Shown here piece by piece: positions 10,056-23,516 of a DNA stretch of 34,431 nucleotides. Position numbers and translations under genes: made by a program. Source of the stretch: Candidatus Culexarchaeum nevadense (GTDB lineage Archaea; Thermoproteota; Methanomethylicia; Culexarchaeales; Culexarchaeaceae); contig JANZKA010000001.1 in NCBI GenBank assembly GCA_025060975.1, positions 172,283 through 206,713 on the forward strand, read 5' to 3'. The first letter of the stretch is position 1. The number at the start of each line of letters is the position of its first letter. The notes under the pieces are model-generated. The model worked only from the letters and a program-made list of their open reading frames with translations. It did not search any database and was not told the DNA's origin.

Positions 10056-10451
10056 CTAATTTAGAGTGCATGTAAGTTTACATAAAACCTTAGAATAACA
10101 TTCATCCTTCAGTTCTATTTCTTCATACTTTTTTGTTTCCTCAGCAATCATCTGTGCTAATAAATGATAACATGTCTGTTTTTTCCTCTTTATTACAACT
10201 GATATGTAAAAATCTTCACATTGACAAAAAATACCGGGTAAAACAACATAATTCTTTTTTCTTCCCTTAACAATCCATCTTTCCACACCACTAGGAACAA
10301 AAATATATTTCTTCACTCCTCTCTCATTTACTAAATTCCATGCTTTCAAATACTCTTTCTTATATCTTTTTGTAAGGTAATCTAAGTTAGATGAATTGAA
10401 AGCGTTATTCATGTATAATCCCTTATTGGCAACTTTTGTTATTTTCAGCAA
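10056..10451 (-). CDS. SWIM zinc-finger domain protein
   Basis: FCQCEDFYISVVIKRKKQTCYHLLAQMIA = CxCx(n)CxH. Confidence 0.75.
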   Translation of the reverse strand: MLKITKVANKGLYMNNAFNSSNLDYLTKRYKKEYLKAWNLVNERGVKKYIFVPSGVERWIVKGRKKNYVVLPGIFCQCEDFYISVVIKRKKQTCYHLLAQMIAEETKKYEEIELKDECYSKVLCKLTCTLN

Positions 10452-10504
10452 TAAAATTATAAATCACCACTTACATTTATATTGTTGGTTTCTCTCCATA
10501 CAGT

Positions 10505-11896
10505 GTGGAAATCATGACTACAGATTTTGATGTAGTAATTGTTGGGGCAGGACCTGCCGGACTTTTTTCAGCTTATGAACTATCATACAAAAGCAACTTA
10601 AAATTGTTAGTAATAGATCAGGGTAGAGACGTAGAGGAGAGAAAGTGTCCTGCAAATGAGTATTACATATGTCGTAAATGTTCCCCATGTAACATAATGT
10701 CCGGTGTTGGTGGTGCTGGTACTTTATCCAGTGGGTTATTAAATTTAAGGCCGGACATAGGAGGTAACTTAATTGAGTTAATGGGTAATGACGAAGCTTG
10801 GAACTTAATTCACTATGTAGATTCAATATTTCTCAAATACGGCGTTCCAGAAACTCTATACTATGGGGATCCACATAAAATAGAGGAATTGGAAAGAAAA
10901 GCTGCTGCAGTGGGTGCAAAGTTCATTCCAATTCCGCAGCGTCATATAGGTTCGGACAAAGCTATACAAGTTATAAAAAACTTTAAATTAGATTTAGAGA
11001 AGAGAGGTGTGCGCTTTTTATTAAAAACGAAAGTCATTGATATCAATAAAGGGTCAGTTAAACTTGAAAATGGTCAAATAATTAATTCGAAATACATAAT
11101 TGTGGCACCAGGACGCATTGGAGCAACGTGGCTTGCCCAACAAGCGGAAAAACTTGGAATACCAACACATCCAGGACCAATAGACATAGGAGTAAGAGTT
11201 GAAGTACCTGCTGTAGTGATGGACCCTATAATTGAAGTAAATAGAGATCCAAAGTTCCATATATACACTCACACTTATGATGACTTTGTAAGAACGTTTT
11301 GCGTCAATCATCGAGGATATGTTGTGCAAGAATTTTATGATGATGGTTCTGTTGGTGTTAATGGACACTCATTGTCAGGAGTACAGTCATCGAATACCAA
11401 TTTTGCATTTCTAGTTCGTATATCATTGACCGAACCTATAGAAGATACAACAGCTTTTGGTCTTTCAATAGTTCGTATAGCAACAATACTTGGTGGTGGT
11501 AAGCCCATACTCCAAAAACTTGGAGATCTAAAACTGGGTAGAAGATCAACATGGAAACGAATATCTCAAGGTCATGTTCAACCCACGTTGAAATCTGTAA
11601 CCCCTGGAGATATATCCATGGTTTTACCGCATAGAATTCTAACAGACATACTAGAGGGGTTGGATACCCTTAATGAAATAATTCCAGGAGTAGCAACCTC
11701 TTCAACATTACTCTACGCTCCTGAAGTGAAATTTTCTGCCAAAAAGATCGAAACTAATCAATTTCTAGAAACTGAAATCCCCAATATTTATGTAGCGGGA
11801 GACGGTGCGGGTGTATCCAGGGGTATTGTTATAGCTGCTGCTACCGGGATTATTGCTGCGAGGGATATATTGAGAAAGGAAGGATTTATTAAGTGA
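10505..11896 (+). CDS. FAD-dependent oxidoreductase (NAD(FAD)-utilizing dehydrogenase-like)
   Basis: DVVIVGAGPAGLFSAYEL Rossmann motif; C-terminal NIYVAGDGAGVSRGIVIAAATGIIAARDI. Confidence 0.88.
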   Translation: MEIMTTDFDVVIVGAGPAGLFSAYELSYKSNLKLLVIDQGRDVEERKCPANEYYICRKCSPCNIMSGVGGAGTLSSGLLNLRPDIGGNLIELMGNDEAWNLIHYVDSIFLKYGVPETLYYGDPHKIEELERKAAAVGAKFIPIPQRHIGSDKAIQVIKNFKLDLEKRGVRFLLKTKVIDINKGSVKLENGQIINSKYIIVAPGRIGATWLAQQAEKLGIPTHPGPIDIGVRVEVPAVVMDPIIEVNRDPKFHIYTHTYDDFVRTFCVNHRGYVVQEFYDDGSVGVNGHSLSGVQSSNTNFAFLVRISLTEPIEDTTAFGLSIVRIATILGGGKPILQKLGDLKLGRRSTWKRISQGHVQPTLKSVTPGDISMVLPHRILTDILEGLDTLNEIIPGVATSSTLLYAPEVKFSAKKIETNQFLETEIPNIYVAGDGAGVSRGIVIAAATGIIAARDILRKEGFIK

Positions 11897-11932
11897 GAAT
11901 AATTGGTGGTAAATTAAATTTATGTTACTTTT

Positions 11933-12007
11933 GGGGCCGTAGTCTAGCTTGGGTATGACGTCGCCCTCGGGCGGCGAAGGTCGTGGGTTCAAATCCCACC
12001 GGCCCCA
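11933..12007 (+). tRNA. tRNA-Pro (CGG)
   Basis: Acceptor GGGGCCG/CGGCCCC, anticodon arm TCGCC-CTCGGGC-GGCGA, T arm GTGGG-TTCAAAT-CCCAC. Confidence 0.92.
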
Positions 12008-12062
12008 TCAAATGCTTAATTAAAATCTTCATCATCTTTAAAAATGTAAATAAACAATTTGG

Positions 12063-12136
12063 AGCCTCGGGCGGGATTTGAACCCGCGACCAACGGCTTA
12101 CGAGGCCGCCGCTCTACCGAGCTGAGCTACCGAGGC
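12063..12136 (-). tRNA. tRNA-Thr (CGT)
   Basis: Reverse complement GCCTCGGTAGCTCAGCTCGGTAGAGCGGCGGCCTCGTAAGCCGTTGGTCGCGGGTTCAAATCCCGCCCGAGGC; loop CTCGTAA. Confidence 0.92.
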
Positions 12137-12261
12137 AAATAGATAAATACTTATTTATAACCTTAATGCTAAAAGAATATTTATAAACCAGCAATTATAA
12201 ATTTTAGTTCTCAAAATTCGTAAGTTCACAGGGGATGAATGAGTAAAAAAGAGGTGTCAAA

Positions 12262-13419
12262 ATGGGGGGAGCTCCTGTTACAGCAAAATATAATATCGTA
12301 ATGGGATTTGAAGTGGACGGTGTCGTTGAAAAACCTGACATAATAGGTGCCATTTTTGGTCAGACGGAAGGTTTACTGGGTGAAGAACTAGATCTTAGAG
12401 AACTTCAGAGAACAGGGAGAATTAGCAGAATTGAAGTTAAAGTAAATAGTGAAGGAGGGAAGACTACTGGGGAGATAATCATACCATCAAGCTTAGATAA
12501 AGTTGAAACTGCATTGATCGTGGCAGCAATAGAAGTTATAGATAAAGTAGGCCCGTGTTCAGCAAAGTTCTATTTAAAGAGCATAGAAAATCTAAGAGAG
12601 AAAAAGAGGGAGCAAATTATCGAGAGAGCTAAAGAAATTTTAAACAAGTGGAAAAAAGAATCAAATATAGATACTCAAGAAATAGTGGAAAGAATTATCA
12701 GTGAAATAAGAGCATCGGAAATAATTAAATTTGGTGAAGAAGGGCTTCCAGCAGGACCTGGAGTAGCTAAAGAAGACACTATCATAATAGTCGAAGGAAG
12801 AGCTGATGTAATTAACTTACTTAAACATGGATACAAAAATGTGATTGCAATTGAAGGTGCTTCCATTCCTAAAACTATAATTGAACTTTCAAAAAAGAAG
12901 AATACGATAGCATTTGTAGACGGAGATAGAGCTGGCGAATTAATATTAAAAGAATTATTGCAAGTAGCGGACATAGACTATATAGCTCAAGCACCACCTG
13001 GGAAAGAAGTGGAAGAGTTAACAGCAAAGGAAATAGCTAAATGTTTATCAAATATGATCCCAGCAAAAGAATATTTAGAACTTCAAATGAAACGTCCTTC
13101 TATAGAAAAAGTAAAAGTGGCATTGCCTGAAAACATAGTTGAAAAAGTGAAAGAACATTTAGGAACTTTGAAAGCAAGTTTATATAATGAGAAGGGAGAG
13201 AAAATAAAGGAAACTTCGGTAAGAGATTTAATAAATGAGATACAGCAACAAAATAGGATTTATGGAATAATCTTTGATGGTGTGGTTACACAGAGAATAG
13301 TTGATATCGCAGGAGAGAAGGATGTCAAGTATATAATAGGCGCTAGAATTGGAAGCATAGTTAGACGTCCACCTACATTGATTATACTAACGTTTGACGA
13401 TATTTTGACAGCAACTTAA
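12262..13419 (+). CDS. dnaG: Archaeal DnaG-like primase
   Basis: ELDLRELQRTGRISRIEV, TIIIVEGRADVINLLKHGYKNVIAIEGASIPKTI, AFVDGDRAGELILKEL (Toprim). Confidence 0.93.
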   Translation: MGGAPVTAKYNIVMGFEVDGVVEKPDIIGAIFGQTEGLLGEELDLRELQRTGRISRIEVKVNSEGGKTTGEIIIPSSLDKVETALIVAAIEVIDKVGPCSAKFYLKSIENLREKKREQIIERAKEILNKWKKESNIDTQEIVERIISEIRASEIIKFGEEGLPAGPGVAKEDTIIIVEGRADVINLLKHGYKNVIAIEGASIPKTIIELSKKKNTIAFVDGDRAGELILKELLQVADIDYIAQAPPGKEVEELTAKEIAKCLSNMIPAKEYLELQMKRPSIEKVKVALPENIVEKVKEHLGTLKASLYNEKGEKIKETSVRDLINEIQQQNRIYGIIFDGVVTQRIVDIAGEKDVKYIIGARIGSIVRRPPTLIILTFDDILTAT

Positions 13420-13870
13420 ACATTATTATAGCATCACAACCGTTAAAATAATACTTTGGTACTTCATATGCTTCAACAAAACCAATATTTAAGTATAAAT
13501 TGCGGGCTGCGGTGTTTGTCTTACTCACCTCAAGTCTTAAAATAACACATCCCAATACTTTTAAAACTTCCTCGATCTTTACCATTAAAAGCTTACCAAA
13601 TCCCTTTCTTCTAAATGAGGGGTCTACTGCTATTGAAACTACATGACCAATGTAACCTCGTCTAATAACTGCTATAACATACCCTATTATCTTGTCTCTA
13701 ACTTCTGCCACTAAAAACGTTTTAGGAGCGATACTTAAATAAAAGTTTAACAAATTTTTAGGGTAAACTTCTTGCTCATGAAATGACAACTTTTCAATCA
13801 AGTATATTTTATCTATGTCATTAACAGATGCCTCTCTAATTTTAACATCATTAATATGAAGTTCGTCCAT
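13382..13870 (-). CDS. GNAT N-acetyltransferase, RimI-like
   Basis: GHVVSIAVDPSFRRKGFGKLLMVKIEEVL...LRLEVSKTNTAARNLYLNIGF; 3' end overlaps dnaG 3' end by 38 nt. Confidence 0.88.
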   Translation of the reverse strand: MDELHINDVKIREASVNDIDKIYLIEKLSFHEQEVYPKNLLNFYLSIAPKTFLVAEVRDKIIGYVIAVIRRGYIGHVVSIAVDPSFRRKGFGKLLMVKIEEVLKVLGCVILRLEVSKTNTAARNLYLNIGFVEAYEVPKYYFNGCDAIIMFKLLSKYRQTLV

Positions 13871-14000
13871 AACGCCTCCATATAAATATTTTAACTAAAG
13901 CTTTACTTTTATAAATAAATTTTTCGTGGTTGATGACAGTAGAATCACGAAAATAGTAATATTAACCATTCCTCCCTTGAATGTTTGTGAAATCGAAATG

Positions 14001-14089
14001 TGGGGCCGCGGAGATTTGAACTCCGGTCACGGGGACCCAATGGGGGGTAAGTCCTAACCCCGCAGCCTTCCAGGCTAGCCTACGGCCCC
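14001..14089 (-). tRNA. tRNA-Pro, probably UGG, with ~16-nt intron in the anticodon loop (intron about 14041-14056)
   Basis: Acceptor GGGGCCG/CGGCCCC, T arm CGGAG-TTCAAAT-CTCCG, anticodon stem CGGGG/CCCCG; removing TAGGACTTACCCCCCA leaves loop TTTGGGT. Confidence 0.75.
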
Positions 14090-14164
14090 TAACAAAATTT
14101 CTACCATTATATTATTAATTTAAATAATTAAAACAATAAATAATAAACTTTTTTAGTTCCAAAT

Positions 14165-14890
14165 GTGTATGGGATTCTGATGACCGAGGAAGATATCGCA
14201 AAAAGAATTGCTGGAGAATTAATATTATCAGATAAACCATGGGTTATAGTGAAAAAATGGAGAGAGATTTTCGAAGCTTCACAGGTGGAGGTTGCAAATG
14301 TCATGCAAGTAACACCTTCAGTGATAAGTGATTATGAAATGGGGAGGAGGATACCTGGTTCAAAATTTATTAAAAAGTTTGTTAATGCACTACTTGAAAT
14401 AGATAAAAGAAGGGGCTGTAAAAAGATAAAAGAGTTTTCTAATATGCTTTTAGACATACCTAGAGATGCCATCATAGATATAAGAGAGTATGTAGAGCCG
14501 GTTACCGTAAATGATATATGTTTGAGCGTGAAGGGAGAACTAGTTGCTTGTAGCCATCTATCTAATAGGAAAATATTTGGGCACACCATCGTTGATAGCA
14601 TAAGATGTATAGAAAAGCTTTCGGGAATTGATTTCTTCAGACTAATGGGAGAAACTTCCATGAGGGCATTGATATTTACTAAAGTCAGTATAGGACGATC
14701 ACCGATGGTTGCTGTAAGGGTCTACCCAATAAAACCAGCTATGGTTGTTATGCATGGTACGCAACATATAGATGAATTAGCCATAAAATTAGCAACTATA
14801 GAGCAAATACCATTAGTTTTATCAAAAATAGAAAGTGTTGAAAAAATGGTGGAAAACTTAAAGAGATTTTCATGTAAAACGAATGATTAA
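14165..14890 (+). CDS. XRE-type HTH archaeal transcriptional regulator
   Basis: WREIFEASQVEVANVMQVTPSVISDYEMGRRIPGSKFIKKFVNALLEID HTH; conserved C-terminal domain. Start may be GTG 14165 or ATG 14180. Confidence 0.8.
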   Translation: MYGILMTEEDIAKRIAGELILSDKPWVIVKKWREIFEASQVEVANVMQVTPSVISDYEMGRRIPGSKFIKKFVNALLEIDKRRGCKKIKEFSNMLLDIPRDAIIDIREYVEPVTVNDICLSVKGELVACSHLSNRKIFGHTIVDSIRCIEKLSGIDFFRLMGETSMRALIFTKVSIGRSPMVAVRVYPIKPAMVVMHGTQHIDELAIKLATIEQIPLVLSKIESVEKMVENLKRFSCKTND

Positions 14891-14936
14891 AATAGGATAA
14901 GTGTAATATACTCTTAATGGTCCTTAAATATATTGT

Positions 14937-18083
<3,147 letters not shown>

Positions 18084-18236
18084 TCACCACATTAATGTAG
18101 TGTTTAAATGAGATAAAATTTTCTTAGCGTTTTATGCAATTAATGATTGGTTCAATTTTTCTATATATGGAATGAAACTGAAGCAAGAAGTACTTTTTTA
18201 AGTAAGTAAAGTTACAAATGGGAAGGGATATATACT

Positions 18237-18716
18237 ATGGAAAAACATGAACTTAAAGTCCAAAAAATAAAAGAAGGGACTGTTATAGATCATATTCCTG
18301 CCGGTCACGCACTGAGTGTTTTGAAAATTTTAGGAATAACGGGAAGGGAAGGATTTATAGTAACCATAGCTTGTAATGTTCCAAGTAAAAAATATGGTAA
18401 AAAAGATATTGTTAAAATAGAAGGAAAGGAGTTAAAGGTCGAAGAGGTAAACAAAATAGCACTGATAGCTCCTACTGCAACAATAAATATAATTAAAAAT
18501 TACAATGTTGTCGAAAAGTACAAAATAAGTGTACCAAAAGAAATAGTAAACATTTTAAAATGTACTAACCCTTCTTGTATAACAAGAAGTGAGAGGGAAC
18601 CCATAACCTCAAAATTCAAAGTTATATCTGAGAAGCCTGTTAGATTAAGATGTGTTTTTTGCAACAATATATTGGAATTAGAAGATATAGAAAAACAAGT
18701 TAGTGAAAAATATTAA
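18237..18716 (+). CDS. pyrI: Aspartate carbamoyltransferase regulatory subunit
   Basis: KIKEGTVIDHIPAGHALSVLKILG...; Cys4 zinc site CTNPSCIT...CVFCNN. Confidence 0.96.
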   Translation: MEKHELKVQKIKEGTVIDHIPAGHALSVLKILGITGREGFIVTIACNVPSKKYGKKDIVKIEGKELKVEEVNKIALIAPTATINIIKNYNVVEKYKISVPKEIVNILKCTNPSCITRSEREPITSKFKVISEKPVRLRCVFCNNILELEDIEKQVSEKY

Positions 18717-18750
18717 AAGTAAATAAGTTAAAGAGTAGTAACGATAACAT

Positions 18751-19098
18751 ATGGCTAGGAAGCTGGATACCGAAGACTTCAAATCAACTTTACTAATAAT
18801 ATTGGAAGCTGAAAAAGAGGCTGAAGCTATTATAGAAAATGCAAAGAAACGTGCAGAAGAGATAATAAATAAAGCAGAAAAAGACGCGGAAGAAATAATG
18901 AACAAAGAAATAAAAATAGAAATTCATAAGAGAATAGAAGATTTAAGGAAAGATTTAGAAAATAGACTTAGGAAATACGAAAAGGAAGAACAAGAAAAGG
19001 TTTCTGCTTTTATCAACAAGATAAGTAAGACTATTGAAAGTAATAAAGAAAGCATAATCAATGAAATAATAAAGGTGGTGTTTAAACATGGCAAATAA
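18751..19098 (+). CDS. A-type ATP synthase stalk subunit H/G-like (coiled coil)
   Basis: 115-aa EAEKEAEAIIENAKKRAEEIINKAEKDAEEI coiled coil preceding E, F, A and B subunit genes. Confidence 0.7.
   Translation: MARKLDTEDFKSTLLIILEAEKEAEAIIENAKKRAEEIINKAEKDAEEIMNKEIKIEIHKRIEDLRKDLENRLRKYEKEEQEKVSAFINKISKTIESNKESIINEIIKVVFKHGK
18799..18919 (+). repeat. 121-bp perfect direct repeat, copy 1
   Basis: Identical to 19151-19271 (offset 352), in frame in both genes. Confidence 0.97.
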
Positions 19099-19744
19099 GA
19101 CTATTAAGAAGGGGATATTTGGAAGTTCGGAAAATATTTCTAGCAGAATCATATTGGAAGCTGAAAAAGAGGCTGAAGCTATTATAGAAAATGCAAAGAA
19201 ACGTGCAGAAGAGATAATAAATAAAGCAGAAAAAGACGCGGAAGAAATAATGAACAAAGAAATAAAAATAGCCCATGAAAAAATAAAGATGGAAGAGAGG
19301 AGGAGACTTGCCGAGATAAGCTTAAAGATGAAAGAGATCATATTGCGTGAGAGAGAAACAATCTTTAATGAAGTTTTAAATGAAGTAAAAAGAAGACTTC
19401 ATGAATTTAAAAAGACCGATAGATATCCATCTATTTTGCAAGAACTAATATTAGAAGGTTGTGAGGCTATAGGTGGTGGGGATCTAGTTATAAAAATTGA
19501 TTCAAAAGATAAAGAAATCGATATAAACATCGAAAAATTAAAAAGGATTATTGAGGAAAGGATGGGTGGGAAGGTGAACATATCAATTGTTTTTGATAAT
19601 ATAAGTGAATTTGGTGGAGTAATAGTTTCCACACCTGATGGAAGTATCGTATACAATAACACATTAGACGCCATACTTGAAAGGAATTTTGATGATATTA
19701 GGAGAATAATAACGAAAAGTATATTGGAAGGTGAAAGATTATGA
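19088..19744 (+). CDS. atpE: A-type ATP synthase subunit E
   Basis: 218 aa; N-terminal coiled coil, MEERRRLAEISLKMKEIILRERETIFNEVL, C-terminal FGGVIVSTPDGSIVYNNTLDAILER. Confidence 0.9.
   Translation: MANKTIKKGIFGSSENISSRIILEAEKEAEAIIENAKKRAEEIINKAEKDAEEIMNKEIKIAHEKIKMEERRRLAEISLKMKEIILRERETIFNEVLNEVKRRLHEFKKTDRYPSILQELILEGCEAIGGGDLVIKIDSKDKEIDINIEKLKRIIEERMGGKVNISIVFDNISEFGGVIVSTPDGSIVYNNTLDAILERNFDDIRRIITKSILEGERL
19151..19271 (+). repeat. 121-bp perfect direct repeat, copy 2
   Basis: Identical to 18799-18919. Confidence 0.97.
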
Positions 19745-20058
19745 GAGTTGCATTAGTAGCCGACTTTGACACAGCCATAGGTTTTAAATTGGCTGGTTTA
19801 AAAGAAGTGTATGCGGTTACTGATGGAAGGCAAGCAGAGGAAGTTATAAACAAATTAACAAAAAATGCGGAAATAGGCATCATCATAATAACAGAAAGTC
19901 TAGCTAACCAAATAAGACAATACATTAAAGAAAAATTATATGAAAGATTGATTCCAATTATAGTTGAAATACCAGATAAAAAATGGGCTCCCACGGCAAT
20001 GGAATTTATTAAAGATATTGTTAAAAGAACTATAGGTATTGAATTATTAATAGGATGA
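19741..20058 (+). CDS. atpF: A-type ATP synthase subunit F
   Basis: [24 protein letters not shown]...[15 protein letters not shown]; upstream of subunit A. Confidence 0.88.
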   Translation: MRVALVADFDTAIGFKLAGLKEVYAVTDGRQAEEVINKLTKNAEIGIIIITESLANQIRQYIKEKLYERLIPIIVEIPDKKWAPTAMEFIKDIVKRTIGIELLIG

Positions 20059-20071
20059 GAGGTGTGATGCA

Positions 20072-21844
20072 ATGGATAAGGAGATTGCTGGTGTAATAAT
20101 GAGAATATCAGGTCCTGTCGTCTACGCTAAAGGGCTGGTGAATGCGAAAATTTATGAGGTAGTGAGAGTTGGTTATGAAGGGTTAATAGGAGAAATAATA
20201 TCATTAAGAGAAGATGTGGGGATAATTCAAGTATATGAGGAAACAACAGGCTTGAGACCTGGAGACCCCGTATATCTAACAGGGGGGCCGCTCTCGGTGG
20301 AATTAGGACCTGGAATTATTGGACAAATATATGATGGTATTCAAAGACCACTACCAGATATAAGGAGTAAAATCGGCGACTTCATACGTAGAGGAGTAGT
20401 AAGTCCTGCTCTACCAAGAAATAAAAAGTGGCATTTTGTACCATTGGTTAAAGTTGGGGAAAAGGTTTCTGGTGGAGATATTATAGGAAAAGTAGAAGAA
20501 ACTCCATTAATAGAGCACAGAATTATGGTTCCTCCAGGCCTTAAAGGGATTGTTACTGACGTTAGTAGGGAGGGAGACTATACCGTTGAGGATCCTGTAG
20601 TGACGCTTAATAGTGAAGGTAAAGAAATTAGTTTAAACATGATTCAAAGGTGGCCAGTAAGAGTGCCAAGACCATTTGTTGAAAAGTTATCACCTGATGA
20701 GCCTCTATTAACTGGTCAAAGAATCATTGATACGCTATTTCCAGTAGCAAAGGGAGGTACTGCAACTATACCTGGAGGATTTGGTACAGGGAAAACTGTG
20801 ACACAGCATCAACTTGCCAAATGGGCTCATGCAAATGTGGTAGTATACGTGGGCTGTGGAGAAAGAGGTAATGAAATGACCGAGGTATTGGAGACCTTTC
20901 CCAAATTAAAGGATCCTAGAACAAATAGGCCATTAATGGAAAGAACTATACTTATAGCTAATGTGAGTAACATGCCCGTAGCTGCAAGGGAAGCTAGCAT
21001 ATATACTGGTGTAACGATAGCGGAATACTTTAGAGATATGGGGTATGACGTAGCGTTAATGGCAGATTCAACTTCTAGATGGGCTGAAGCACTTAGGGAA
21101 ATTAGTGGAAGACTTGAAGAAATGCCCGGAGAAGAAGGCTTCCCCCCGTATTTAGGTAGACGTTTATCTGAATTCTATGAACGAGCTGGCAAAGTGATAA
21201 CTTTAGGTAAGGAAAGACGTATAGGATCAGTGACAATAATAGGTGCTGTATCTCCACCAGGCGGAGATTTCTCAGAACCAGTTGTACAGTCAACACTTAG
21301 ATTAGTTAAAGTTTTCTGGGCTCTTGACAAATCCTTGGCGGAAAGGAGACACTTCCCAGCCATAAACTGGTTAACGAGTTATTCTCTGTACGTAGACGTA
21401 TTGAAAGATTGGTATGTTAAGACTGTAGCGGAAGATTGGCCAGAGTTAATTAAGGAAGTAATGTCGATACTTCAAAAAGAAGATGAATTAAAGGAGATCG
21501 TGAAAATAGTAGGTCCGGACGCTCTACCGGAGAGTGATAGAGAAATACTTGAAGTAGCAAGAATGATAAGAGAGGACTTTCTCACGCAGCACGCATATCA
21601 CCCTGTAGATTCCTACTGCCCTATAGAAAAAAGTTATTTAATGCTAAAAGCCATTCTTCAATTTCATAAAGGAGCAAAAGCTAAATTAATTGAAGGAGTA
21701 CCATTAACTAAAATTATGGCCTTACCTATAAAAGATGAAATAGCAAGAATGAAAATAATTCCACCCTCGGAATTTAAAAACGTGTACGAACATATAATAA
21801 ATGAACTGAAAATTCAATTTTCATCTTTGAAAGGTGAGAGGTGA
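20072..21844 (+). CDS. atpA: A-type ATP synthase catalytic subunit A
   Basis: [35 protein letters not shown]; 590 aa; no intein. Confidence 0.98.
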   Translation: MDKEIAGVIMRISGPVVYAKGLVNAKIYEVVRVGYEGLIGEIISLREDVGIIQVYEETTGLRPGDPVYLTGGPLSVELGPGIIGQIYDGIQRPLPDIRSKIGDFIRRGVVSPALPRNKKWHFVPLVKVGEKVSGGDIIGKVEETPLIEHRIMVPPGLKGIVTDVSREGDYTVEDPVVTLNSEGKEISLNMIQRWPVRVPRPFVEKLSPDEPLLTGQRIIDTLFPVAKGGTATIPGGFGTGKTVTQHQLAKWAHANVVVYVGCGERGNEMTEVLETFPKLKDPRTNRPLMERTILIANVSNMPVAAREASIYTGVTIAEYFRDMGYDVALMADSTSRWAEALREISGRLEEMPGEEGFPPYLGRRLSEFYERAGKVITLGKERRIGSVTIIGAVSPPGGDFSEPVVQSTLRLVKVFWALDKSLAERRHFPAINWLTSYSLYVDVLKDWYVKTVAEDWPELIKEVMSILQKEDELKEIVKIVGPDALPESDREILEVARMIREDFLTQHAYHPVDSYCPIEKSYLMLKAILQFHKGAKAKLIEGVPLTKIMALPIKDEIARMKIIPPSEFKNVYEHIINELKIQFSSLKGER

Positions 21845-21850
21845 AAGAAA

Positions 21851-23266
21851 TTGCAGGAAAAGATATCGACTGTAAAAAGAGGTATACGATATAGAACTGT
21901 GAGCCAGATAAGTGGACCATTATTAATAGTAAAAGGTGTAAAATCAGCGGCATATGGCGAAATTGTAAAAATAGAGGGACCTGATGGGGAAATAAGAACA
22001 GGGCAAGTGCTTGAAACGGGCTTTGGTTATGCAGTAATCCAAGTTTTTGAAGGAACGAGAGGTTTAGACACGAGAAATACGACAGTAACATTTACGGGAG
22101 AGACCATGAAATTTCCAGTTTCTATGGAATTGCTTGGAAGAATATTTAATGGTAGAGGGGAACCAATAGATAAGAAACCACCACCATTGGCTGTAGATGA
22201 ATTAGATGTAAATGGTGCACCGATAAATCCGTCTGCAAGGGAGTATCCCAAAGAATTTATACAGACAGGAATCTCGGCAATAGACGGTATGAATACATTA
22301 AGTAGAGGTCAAAAACTGCCGTTATTTACAGAGTCTGGTTTACCACACAACATATTAGCAGCTCAGATAGCTAGACAAGCTACGATACCTGGAAAAGAGG
22401 AGGAGTTTGTAATAGTTTTTGCAGCGATGGGCATAGGGATGGAAGACGCATTATTCTTTAGAGAAGAATTTGAAAGGACAGGAGCTTTAAGTAGATTAGT
22501 GATGTTTTTAAATTTAGCAGAAGATCCTGCAATAGAAAGGATAATAACACCAAGACTTGCACTTACTACTGCAGAATATCTTGCATTTCAACAAGATTTA
22601 CATGTTCTCGTAATAATGACAGATATGCTGAATTATGGTGAAGCATTGCGTGAAATAAGCGCTGCAAGAGAGGAGGTTCCAGGTAGAAGAGGATACCCAG
22701 GATACCTATACACGGATCTAGCAACAAATTATGAAAGATGCGGAAGAATAGTAGGAAAAAAGGGAAGTATAACATTGATGCCTATAGTCACAATGCCTGG
22801 TGGAGATGTAACTCATCCAGTGGTTGACTTAACAGGATACATAACTGAGGGCCAAATATATTTAGATCGTAATTTACATAGAAAAGGTATATACCCACCA
22901 ATAAACGTGCTACCCTCACTTTCAAGGTTAATGAAAGAAGCGACAAGATATACACGTGAAGACCATCAATCGCTAAGTGATCAATTATATTATTGTTATG
23001 CAGAAGGAGTTGAACTTAGAGGGTTAGTTGCGGTTGTTGGAGAAGAAGCTTTAACGGAAAGAGATAGAAAATACTTAGAGTTTGCAGATGCCTTTGAAAG
23101 GAATTTTATAGCACAAGGAGTGTATGAGAATAGAAGCCTAGAAACTACTTTAACCATAGGATGGAATTTACTTTCAACGTATATTCCCGAAAGTGATTGG
23201 AAACGAATAGATCCCAAAATAATAGAGAAATATTGTCCCAAATACAGAAAATTTGAACTAGAATAA
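21851..23266 (+). CDS. atpB: A-type ATP synthase subunit B
   Basis: [38 protein letters not shown] start. Confidence 0.97.
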   Translation: MQEKISTVKRGIRYRTVSQISGPLLIVKGVKSAAYGEIVKIEGPDGEIRTGQVLETGFGYAVIQVFEGTRGLDTRNTTVTFTGETMKFPVSMELLGRIFNGRGEPIDKKPPPLAVDELDVNGAPINPSAREYPKEFIQTGISAIDGMNTLSRGQKLPLFTESGLPHNILAAQIARQATIPGKEEEFVIVFAAMGIGMEDALFFREEFERTGALSRLVMFLNLAEDPAIERIITPRLALTTAEYLAFQQDLHVLVIMTDMLNYGEALREISAAREEVPGRRGYPGYLYTDLATNYERCGRIVGKKGSITLMPIVTMPGGDVTHPVVDLTGYITEGQIYLDRNLHRKGIYPPINVLPSLSRLMKEATRYTREDHQSLSDQLYYCYAEGVELRGLVAVVGEEALTERDRKYLEFADAFERNFIAQGVYENRSLETTLTIGWNLLSTYIPESDWKRIDPKIIEKYCPKYRKFELE

Positions 23267-23516
23267 CCTTATAATTTTCACTTTTATTTCAGAGTGTTTG
23301 GCTAATGTCTACAGTCTCTTATAAATTCTCCATATTGTTGCCTTTAAGTTTCTTCAGATCAAGTAAAATTAATCACATTTTTCAAAAATTGAAACAATAG
23401 TCTCTTTTTTTATCTCAATTTTTGATTCTTTTTGAATACATTGTTATATGGTAAATTGCGGTTTCAGAACTCAATATATTTGAGATGAAATTGGACAATC
23501 GTATCTGAACTATTGG

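Noticed and set aside
18678-19341. Minus-strand ORFs with repeated SIIASASFSASN
   Set aside because: Antisense reading of the 121-bp ATPase stalk repeat; the repetition is explained by the coding-strand duplication
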